Shown piece after piece: positions 1 to 5,195 of a stretch of 5,195 nucleotides of DNA. Below the pieces are notes generated by a model. The model was not told where the DNA came from and did not search any database. It saw nothing but the letters and a program-made list of their open reading frames with translations. Position 1 is the first letter of the stretch. The number at the start of each line of letters is the position of its first letter. A program made the translations under genes and the position numbers. Source of the DNA: Lachnospiraceae bacterium (GTDB lineage: Bacteria; Bacillota; Clostridia; Lachnospirales; Lachnospiraceae); assembly GCA_900766925.1 (NCBI GenBank), contig CAAFXG010000183.1, positions 1-5,195 of the forward strand, written 5' to 3'.

Positions 1-98
1 AAATGGAAAGTGCAAGAAAACTTAAAGCAAAAAATATTCCTGATGATGTAATCGCAGAATGTGTTGGTCTTTCATTAGAAGAAGTTAAAGCTCTTTAG
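1..98 (+). CDS. C-terminal tail of Rpn-family PD-(D/E)XK nuclease/transposase (partial)
   Basis: Only the last 31 codons are visible, in the frame whose first complete codon begins at base 3; the TAG stop is at 96-98. The tail contains LKAKNIPDDVIAECVGLS followed by LEEVKAL. This matches the characteristic end of Rpn-type recombination-promoting nucleases/putative transposases, whose C-termini usually read 'KAKGxSxEEIAEITGLSxEEIExL': a basic helix followed by a small helix-turn-helix-like element. The catalytic PD-(D/E)XK core lies upstream of the window, so intactness cannot be judged. The ATG at base 3 falls inside the conserved tail and is almost certainly an internal Met. Known members cut DNA and promote RecA-independent recombination. 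No clear terminator follows the stop directly, so transcription could run into the downstream repeat array. A stand-alone 31-residue peptide is possible but unlikely. Confidence 0.72.
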   Translation, partial: MESARKLKAKNIPDDVIAECVGLSLEEVKAL

Positions 99-171
99 TT
101 TTTTAAGAAAATATTAAAAGCACATAGAGTTAAATTGTCAAAGTCTGGGGGCGAAAGTTACAAACTATAAC
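99..171. other. AT-rich spacer between the Rpn-like stop and the repeat array
   Basis: I see no gene, strong hairpin or convincing promoter here. A T6 run directly follows the stop (99-104 region) but has no stem before it, so it is not a good intrinsic terminator. A short GGGGG run around 147-151 is the only locally GC-rich spot. Confidence 0.5.
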
Positions 172-470
172 TAACCTAGACAACTATTTGTGTTTAGCTT
201 AGACAGACTTCCGTGTCTAGCTTATACAGACTTCCGTGTCTAACTTATACAGACTTCCGTGTTTAGCCTAGACACACATCCGTGTTCTAGCTTAGATACA
301 CAACTATGTTCTAGCCTAGAAACGCAACTGTGTTCTAGCTTAGAAACACAACTATGTTCTAGCTTAGAAACACAACTATGTTCTAGCCTAGACGCACTAC
401 TGTGTTTTAGCCTAGACGCACTACTGTGTTTTAGCCTAGACACACTACCGTGTTTAGCCTAGAAACAAAG
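172..470. repeat. Tandem array of 23-24 bp units with internal dyad symmetry (12 full copies and a partial 13th)
   Basis: Units start at 172, 195, 218, 241, 264, 288, 312, 336, 360, 384, 408 and 432, with a partial unit from 455 to about 470. Each opens with TAGC(C/T)TAG or a close variant and ends in TGTT, TGTC, TGTTC or TGTTT. Units starting at 172, 195, 218, 241 and 432 are 23 bp; those starting at 264 to 408 are 24 bp. The copies at 336 and 360 are identical, as are those at 384 and 408. Within a unit, the left arm (such as CTAGACAC, 436-443) pairs with the right arm (GTGTTTAG, 450-457) across a 6-base loop with one G.T mismatch. Arms also pair across unit junctions, as in TTCTAG-C-CTAGAA at 309-321. 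Units abut directly with no spacers. The array lies between two convergent genes, so it is 3'-UTR-like for either. The function is unknown: structured RNA, protein-binding array or expanded satellite. Confidence 0.93.
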
Positions 471-533
471 TATGAATCAAGCCAATTGCATTTTAGTACG
501 AAGTTTTAAGATTGATGAAATGTTTTGCATAAA

Positions 534-566
534 AAAAGAACCTCGCAAATATTGCGAAGTTCTTTT
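534..566. terminator. Strong bidirectional hairpin terminator
   Basis: The stem pairs 534-548 with 552-566 across a 3-base ATA loop: AAAAGAAC-C-TCGCAA against TTGCGA-A-GTTCTTTT. That gives 15 positions with one mismatch (C542/A558). On the - strand the stem is followed by a run of seven T (complement of 531-537), which suits intrinsic termination of the large gene whose stop lies about 98 bases upstream. On the + strand it ends in TTTT, so it can also stop transcripts coming through the repeat array. Confidence 0.82.
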
Positions 567-632
567 AGATAACCTGAAATTTTCTTCTGGGCTCAGGCAC
601 AGCCTTCACACGCCGTTTTTAAGGAATAAGCT
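567..632. other. Short interval between two hairpins
   Basis: I see no coding potential here. It holds only a weak inverted repeat (GGGCT at 589-593 and AGCCT at 601-605, with one wobble pair) and a T5 run at 616-620. These are too weak and too far apart to call a terminator. Confidence 0.4.
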
Positions 633-658
633 AAAACAATGCTTTCGCATTGTTTTTT
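633..658. terminator. Perfect 10-bp hairpin directly after the stop of the large gene
   Basis: AAAACAATGC (633-642) pairs perfectly with GCATTGTTTT (647-656) across a four-base loop. Read on the - strand the loop is GAAA, a GNRA tetraloop closed by C-G, which would make a very stable RNA hairpin starting 7 bases after the large gene's stop codon. On the - strand it is followed by few T residues, so there it may protect the 3' end rather than terminate. On the + strand it runs into T6 (653-658), which fits intrinsic termination of rightward transcripts before they enter the large gene antisense. Confidence 0.75.
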
Positions 659-663
659 AACGC

Positions 664-2511
664 TTATTTCTTTTGGGCTACCTCGATATAGCCTTGTTCT
701 ACGGCGTAGCCTACTACTGGGTTTTGTGTGCCGTTTCCGTAAATTACAGAAGAATTACAGATTGCGTATGTTCCGCCTGGGTTATAGGAGAAATCATCTG
801 CTCCTGTTGGGAAGTTTTGAATTACACCATTGCCCCAATCTTTACACAATCCAACATTTACTAAATCATTTGTTGAATTATTTGCACTTGGAATTGTACA
901 AATATCCCAGTTTCCTGTGAAGAAGCCTGCTGAACTTGCACCTGGTTTTTCTGTAGAAACATTAACTATTGGATATGCCATTTTTAATGCTACTTCTGAT
1001 GCATCACGCTTGTATGTAATGTATGGAATCCACTGAGAACTTGTTGAACTTGTGCGACCTACATCAATTGTACAGTAGCTACCAACATTATCATAAGAAT
1101 CTACAAGCATTGTTACAGGTGTTGCAGTTAATGAACTCATATATGTGTAATACAAATCTGCACCAGAATTGCTTGAATATGCAAAGTGTAAACCACCTGC
1201 TGCATCTGCAACCATTGCAACATTCTTACCACCTTTTGTAGAAACAGACTTAGTTATCCATGTAGCATCAACTGCCTCATTATTATCAATACTATCAAAT
1301 GGAGCATACTGAATCTTTAATTCTTTACCTGTGTAGTAGGCAACAACAGCTGTACCATCATTTAATGCAGCAACAGCAACATCTGCACTTGCTTCATTAC
1401 CAGAAGAAATTACTTTTACATTTTTGTAAGCATTACCTTTATCACCTATATAAGATGAACTTGTTGAATCAAAGACAGAACAAGCAACTCCGATTTTACC
1501 ATCATCTTCACTTCCACCAATACCAGCAGTAAGTTTATTAAGATCTTGTAACCCTAATCCAATATCATTTGCAGTAGAACCTACTGAACCTATACGGAAT
1601 TTAACTTGGTCTAAACCATGGTCATAATATGCAAGATATACATAAGAAGTTTCTCCACTTACATAAGAAGCCATTGATGGAACTTGAATTCTTTCTTCAT
1701 CTGTCTTTAAGTTACCATCTTTGTAATAACAAATATTTTCAATTCGGCGAGCATTATTTACATTTAGGTAATTATAGTTCAAATCTTGACTATTTGAAGT
1801 ATTGTTTGAACCAGTAGCCCTTGAGAAGAATTGAAGATTTGCAGCAAGACCAGCTTTACCAGAAGTATCAGGACACATTGCTACACCATAAGTCTGACCT
1901 TTTGAGTCAAATGTAAAAGAGTTAGATGTAAATCCACCAAAGTTTGATCCCATACGAGTATGGCTGAATACAGTTGGGGCAGAATTGTTTGTTGGAATAT
2001 CTCCAGTACGAGTGAATTTACTTCCATCATAAGTCCATATACCAGAAGATGTTATTTCAGTTTTATCACTTCCGCCTTCTCCATTGTTATTCATCTTATA
2101 ATTTAAACTACTTGCATTTACTGTATAAACATAATATCCATCTTCTTGATCCCATTCAGAAATTAACAAACCAGGCCAACTTTTAAATACAGTAGAACCT
2201 TTCCATAAGTAAATATGTGTATAAGTTGTAAAACTTGTAGGAATTCTAAGTTTTACAGATTCACCACTAACATTTCTTGCATTACCTGCCATGTTGTAGT
2301 AACCGATTCCGTTTTTGAAAGAGAAACCAATACGAGCGTTGTTTGCATCATCTGGCAAATATGGGCCAACTTTCATGTGAACATATTTTGCAGAACTTCC
2401 GTCTGGTTCAGCAGCAGATTTGAAATCCCAAACATCAAGAGCAATATCATCTGTAAGAACATTATTGTTTATGCCGTTTGGTTGACGATTGTAACCATGT
2501 GCATATTCTTT
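664..2511 (-). other. C-terminal beta-propeller-like domain of the large protein
   Basis: This encodes about residues 895-1509, with the CBM26-like segment inside it. It starts near a YNRQPNG...NNNVLTDDIALDVWDF stretch and an 'ARIGFSFKNGIGYYNM' strand pair. Repeating blade-like units follow: FDSKGQTYGVAMCPD, YVYLAYYDHGLDQVKFRIGS, VAVAALNDGTAVVAYYTGKE, ADAAGGLHFAYSSNSG, WIPYITYKRDASEVALKMAY and NPVVGYAVEQGYIEVAQKK. Each pairs a strand with a Gly turn and an aromatic-rich second strand, as in sialidase-like or BNR-like propellers. I see no Asp-box consensus and no catalytic residues, so a binding role is more likely than hydrolysis. Confidence 0.62.
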
Positions 2512-5195
2512 TCCTGTTGCATCTTTGTCTGAAATATCACCTGCATAAGCACCTTTTGCATTATCCTTATTTTTGTTATTTAATGCAGAAACTCCATTTA
2601 CTGTAACTTCTAATGCTCCAGAAGAATAAGAATTTGTTACAGGCATATTGATTCCGTAAGTACCTTGTTTTACATTTTCATTAAGATTTTCAGAAACACT
2701 TGTTCCTGTAACAGCATTTCCATTTAATGTCACAGAAGGAGATCCATTTAAGTTCCATCCATAAACTGTAATATTTTCACCAACTCTTACAGGATATTTT
2801 CCTATAGAAGAACGTGCATAAACAGAAGGATTATTTCTATCATATTCACTTAATTCTGTCCAAATACTTGTCACATACGGCACAACATCCATTCTGTAAT
2901 AGTTTGTAGTTCCTGTGTTGTAAGTTTTTCCGTTTATTTCTTGTGTTTTACCTACAGTTTGTGTTCCTGTTGATAAAGTTACAGTTGCACAACTATTAGA
3001 TTTCCAGTCTGTTGCACCTACAGAAATAATTTGGTCTTTACCAGCTACACTAGTGAGTGTTTCTGTATCAATTACCATTTCATATTTTGCATAATGACCG
3101 TTTTGGCTTAATTCAATATCTTCTGCATTAAATGAAATTACACCTGTTGGTAAAGATGCATTCTCTGTCCATTCTCCACCAGAATATGTTCCTACAGTAC
3201 CAGATTCACCAAATGCGTAAATTGTAATTGTTTGTAAACGAACATTGTCGTAAACAATTCCTTCAAGTTTGATTTTTCCAGAAACTTTTGGATCATCTTC
3301 ACCTAACTCAGAAGCTACTGCGGACTCTATATCTTTTTCTAATTCAATATGTCCTTTGATAGTACCTTCAATATAAACACTATTGTCTGTGGAACTATTC
3401 CAATAGAATGGAGTAATTTTTGGTTCTGGTTTTACAGATTCACTTTCAAGATTTTTTACAGGAATCTTTAACAATGCCCACTGACTGTTTAATCCCTGTG
3501 TTGTTTCTTCTGTTTTATCCCAGAAAGTTATTGAAATATTTCCAGAAGTAATAGAATTAAGTATGATTCCACCAAAGTTAGTAATTTCATCAGTAATTGG
3601 ATATTCTCCAACATTTTTTATTTTGTCAAAGATAGCCGATGTTGTAGTCATCGCTGTAACAGCGCCAGTTTTCTTTGTTGCTGTTGTTAGATTTGCTGGA
3701 TATTCAAGAATATATCCAAGTTCAGTATTTCCACCAACAAATTCTGGAATGATACAAAGGCCGTCAATTACTTTGAATTCATTTGAATTAAGCGTAACTT
3801 CAGACTGCGCTTTTCCTGAATTGCTGTTAAGTGCAGTAAAATAGCTGAACTCACCGAACGCTTTTGCGTCTTTTGTATCTTTTTCGCTGTCTCCAGTTGT
3901 TACAGGCGCACTTGATGCATCCCAGTCATATTTCCCGTTATCGTTCAAATCAGTTCCAAGAAGAACTTTTGCAATGCGCGGGCGGTTGTTTTCTACTTTT
4001 GTGGCGATTGAACCGTGCGTACTGTTTCCGGCGTTGTCGATTGCAACTACATGAATAATAATCGGACCATCAGGAATGTTGTTTGAGTCAACACTTGCCG
4101 TCCAGTTGTAACTTGAACCGATTTGATTGATTGTTTCTATCATTTCATCGCCGTCATCGTTTACAACAGTTTTTCCGTCAGAACCTACTGATTCTGTAAT
4201 TTTATGGTCAACAACCTGTGCAAGGATAAGTTCCGCCTTTGTAAATGTCGTTGAAGCCGTCGGGCTGAATTTTACCGTTGTTCCGCTTACTTCCGTAATA
4301 AGGCTGTAACCGCCTGCAATCTTTATAAGACCGCCTTTTCTGATGCTGTCATTTTTAGAAGGAAGGGTAATTGAATCTTCGCTTGTACGACCTGAATCTT
4401 CTACACACCAAGCGGCAAGTCCGTCATCATTTATGTATACTTTTTCAGCCGTAAAACTTTCTGCATTAATAACGTTTTTATTACCACTATTGAACATAGG
4501 ATTGTAAACGCGTTTTTCAGAACTTCCGTCGCGCTCAAAATAGAATGCCGTATACAAAAGACCGCTTCCTGCCTCAGAAACAACATCACCGAATGTGAAA
4601 TAGCTATTGTTGTTTACTACAGTTGAATTTCCTGCACCTGTACCGAGCATTTTGCCCATGCTCTTTAAGCGAAGAGATGTTCCCGGGTTTAATGTTTCTG
4701 TGTTGCTTGTGTTGTACAAACTTGGAGATGTGCTGTCGATGTTGATTGTAATTGAAACAGTCGCTTCTCCAGTATTGTTGTCTTTTGCCTTTATCGCATA
4801 AGAAATCACGCCGCTTTCATCAGTTTTTAGCGGAACACGCAATGTATATGAAGCAGCACCAGGTTTAATTTCACTTTCATCTTCAAGCTTGATATTATTC
4901 TGAGTTGAAGAAGTTATCATTTCAAATGTAATAGAAGAAACGGTCTGATTGTCTGACACATCACCTGTTAAATACCACTTACCGTTATTTTGAACTGAAA
5001 TATTGCTGATGTACATTCCAGAAACATATTCGCGTTCTGTAACTGGTAAAGTAGAATCAGTTGGCATTACATCTTTTCCGTACTGAACGAGTTTCAAATT
5101 CTTTATTACAGGAGTTTCGCTGTCAATATTTACGGTAACAGGATCTGACCAAGCTCTTGAAAGTCCTTCATTATCTATTGCCTTTACGCGAATCT
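664..5195 (-). CDS. Giant Ig-like / IPT-TIG / CBM26-like / beta-propeller-like surface protein (5' end outside window)
   Basis: One open frame of 1509 codons with its TAA stop at 664-666. It stays open to the right edge: the codons upstream of the TTG at 5095-5097 read IRVKAIDNEGLSRAWSDP and then a VNIDSETP signature, clearly the end of another Ig-like repeat, so that TTG is not the start. Residue numbers here count from the first complete codon at the edge (5193). Ig-like repeat ends with 'A-x-D-N-x-G...I-D-S-x-x-P' recur at about 5-28, 133-157 and (divergent) 384-405. A DLNDNGKYD calcium-loop-like motif lies at 415-423. An IPT/TIG-like domain spans about 772-873 (VRVGENITVYGWNL). The C-terminal half from about 895 has repeated 'hhxAYY/AYSxxxxLxhxY' blades like a beta-propeller, interrupted by a CBM26-like segment at about 978-1061. 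There are no membrane spans, no LPXTG and no C-terminal barrel; it simply ends in EVAQKK. Any anchor must be N-terminal (lipobox or signal peptide), outside the window. Likely role: secreted or surface glycan binding or adhesion. The architecture is fairly clear; the function is inferred. Confidence 0.88.
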   Translation of the reverse strand, partial: IRVKAIDNEGLSRAWSDPVTVNIDSETPVIKNLKLVQYGKDVMPTDSTLPVTEREYVSGMYISNISVQNNGKWYLTGDVSDNQTVSSITFEMITSSTQNNIKLEDESEIKPGAASYTLRVPLKTDESGVISYAIKAKDNNTGEATVSITINIDSTSPSLYNTSNTETLNPGTSLRLKSMGKMLGTGAGNSTVVNNNSYFTFGDVVSEAGSGLLYTAFYFERDGSSEKRVYNPMFNSGNKNVINAESFTAEKVYINDDGLAAWCVEDSGRTSEDSITLPSKNDSIRKGGLIKIAGGYSLITEVSGTTVKFSPTASTTFTKAELILAQVVDHKITESVGSDGKTVVNDDGDEMIETINQIGSSYNWTASVDSNNIPDGPIIIHVVAIDNAGNSTHGSIATKVENNRPRIAKVLLGTDLNDNGKYDWDASSAPVTTGDSEKDTKDAKAFGEFSYFTALNSNSGKAQSEVTLNSNEFKVIDGLCIIPEFVGGNTELGYILEYPANLTTATKKTGAVTAMTTTSAIFDKIKNVGEYPITDEITNFGGIILNSITSGNISITFWDKTEETTQGLNSQWALLKIPVKNLESESVKPEPKITPFYWNSSTDNSVYIEGTIKGHIELEKDIESAVASELGEDDPKVSGKIKLEGIVYDNVRLQTITIYAFGESGTVGTYSGGEWTENASLPTGVISFNAEDIELSQNGHYAKYEMVIDTETLTSVAGKDQIISVGATDWKSNSCATVTLSTGTQTVGKTQEINGKTYNTGTTNYYRMDVVPYVTSIWTELSEYDRNNPSVYARSSIGKYPVRVGENITVYGWNLNGSPSVTLNGNAVTGTSVSENLNENVKQGTYGINMPVTNSYSSGALEVTVNGVSALNNKNKDNAKGAYAGDISDKDATGKEYAHGYNRQPNGINNNVLTDDIALDVWDFKSAAEPDGSSAKYVHMKVGPYLPDDANNARIGFSFKNGIGYYNMAGNARNVSGESVKLRIPTSFTTYTHIYLWKGSTVFKSWPGLLISEWDQEDGYYVYTVNASSLNYKMNNNGEGGSDKTEITSSGIWTYDGSKFTRTGDIPTNNSAPTVFSHTRMGSNFGGFTSNSFTFDSKGQTYGVAMCPDTSGKAGLAANLQFFSRATGSNNTSNSQDLNYNYLNVNNARRIENICYYKDGNLKTDEERIQVPSMASYVSGETSYVYLAYYDHGLDQVKFRIGSVGSTANDIGLGLQDLNKLTAGIGGSEDDGKIGVACSVFDSTSSSYIGDKGNAYKNVKVISSGNEASADVAVAALNDGTAVVAYYTGKELKIQYAPFDSIDNNEAVDATWITKSVSTKGGKNVAMVADAAGGLHFAYSSNSGADLYYTYMSSLTATPVTMLVDSYDNVGSYCTIDVGRTSSTSSQWIPYITYKRDASEVALKMAYPIVNVSTEKPGASSAGFFTGNWDICTIPSANNSTNDLVNVGLCKDWGNGVIQNFPTGADDFSYNPGGTYAICNSSVIYGNGTQNPVVGYAVEQGYIEVAQKK
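2011..2262 (-). other. CBM26-like starch-binding module within the large protein
   Basis: This encodes about residues 978-1061. Visible features in order: a beta strand SVKLRIP; HIYLWKG with W997; SWPG (W1006-G1008) followed by a hydrophobic strand; GYYVYTV; then MNNNGEGGSDKTEI (1034-1047); then GIWTYDG. The spacing of 'hYhW...xWPGxxh...DGhYxYxh...hxxNNGxGxxTxxI...xWhYDG' matches starch-binding module 26. There the aromatic residues of the first strands and the WPG segment are typical sugar-contacting positions. I assign the family by eye; a related small beta-sandwich module is the main alternative. Confidence 0.68.
2575..2880 (-). other. IPT/TIG-like Ig-fold domain within the large protein
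   Basis: This encodes about residues 772-873. It opens with PYVTSI and continues with YPVRVGENITVYGWNLNG, then PSVTLNGNAV, and closes with GALEVTVNGVSA. The pattern 'P-x-h...h-x-x-G-x-x-h-T-h-x-G-x-N-L-x-G...V-x-h-N-G...G-x-h-x-V-x-V-x-G' is the hallmark of IPT/TIG domains, Ig folds common in bacterial surface proteins and in carbohydrate-active proteins, where they act as spacers or binding modules. Confidence 0.75.
3925..3951 (-). other. Putative calcium-binding loop (DxNDNGxxD)
   Basis: Residues 415-423 of the visible frame read DLNDNGKYD, followed by WD. The oxygen-bearing side chains at loop positions 1, 3, 5 and 9 and the Gly at position 6 fit dockerin/TSP3/EF-like calcium loops. It follows directly on an Ig-like repeat, where such loops often rigidify the interdomain linker. 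Only one loop is visible, so it is not a dockerin pair. Confidence 0.5.

Noticed and set aside
240..462. Small Cys/Ser/Leu-rich repeat proteins on either strand
   Set aside because: Both frames are products of the 24-bp tandem repeat. They begin with non-ATG codons or inside the array, have no ribosome binding site, and mirror each other on opposite strands.
172..470. CRISPR array
   Set aside because: Units are 23-24 bp and abut directly with no unique spacers; there are no cas genes in the window.
589..605. Small inverted repeat GGGCT/AGCCT
   Set aside because: It has five pairs including one wobble, a 7-base loop and no adjacent T tract, which is expected by chance.
472..660. 62-codon + strand ORF starting at an ATG just after the array
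   Set aside because: It runs through both terminator hairpins, resembles no family and has no good ribosome binding site.
664..2511. Sialidase or other glycoside hydrolase activity for the C-terminal propeller-like half
   Set aside because: I see no Asp-box consensus, RIP motif or catalytic Glu/Tyr arrangement; only the repeated-blade pattern is supported.
639..4801. Numerous + strand ORFs of 60-105 codons opposite the large gene (for example 2215-2532 and 3563-3844)
   Set aside because: They are antisense shadows of a clearly protein-like frame. Their translations are low-complexity or hydrophobic nonsense without recognisable domains.
5095..5097. TTG as the start of the large - strand gene
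   Set aside because: The frame stays open to the window edge, and the upstream codons encode the end of a further Ig-like repeat (IRVKAIDNEGL...IDSETP). The real start is outside the window.

Overview
The window looks like a piece of a low-GC spirochaete genome, most likely a host-associated Treponema. Three things suggest this: a giant, Thr/Ser/Asn-rich, all-beta extracellular protein with Ig-like repeats; a repeated-blade C-terminal domain of a style I associate with Treponema surface proteins; and the tail of an Rpn-type PD-(D/E)XK nuclease/transposase, a family abundant in gut and oral treponemes. The assignment rests on recalled family resemblance, not on a search.

Layout. Bases 1-98 (+ strand) hold the last 31 codons of an Rpn-like gene that begins outside the window. 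Bases 99-663 are non-coding and lie between two convergent genes. They contain a tandem array of 23-24 bp units (172-470: twelve full copies and a partial thirteenth) and two strong hairpins (534-566 and 633-658) that look like terminators. Bases 664-5195 (- strand) are one uninterrupted reading frame of 1509 codons. It runs off the right edge, so its true start, signal sequence and N-terminus are not present.

The big protein reads, N to C: bacterial Ig-like repeats with the recurring 'A-x-D-N-x-G ... I-D-S-x-x-P' signature; a DxNDNGxxD putative calcium loop; further beta-rich domains; an IPT/TIG-like domain; then a beta-propeller-like C-terminal half. A segment resembling a starch-binding CBM26 module appears to be inserted near the start of that C-terminal half. 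This suggests a secreted or surface-anchored glycan-binding protein, but the function is inferred.

Most noteworthy are the CBM26-like insertion and the intergenic array. The arms of the array units are complementary both within a unit and across unit junctions, so the array could fold as a chain of alternative hairpins. The array has no spacers and is not a CRISPR. I did not find a convincing novel multi-gene system.
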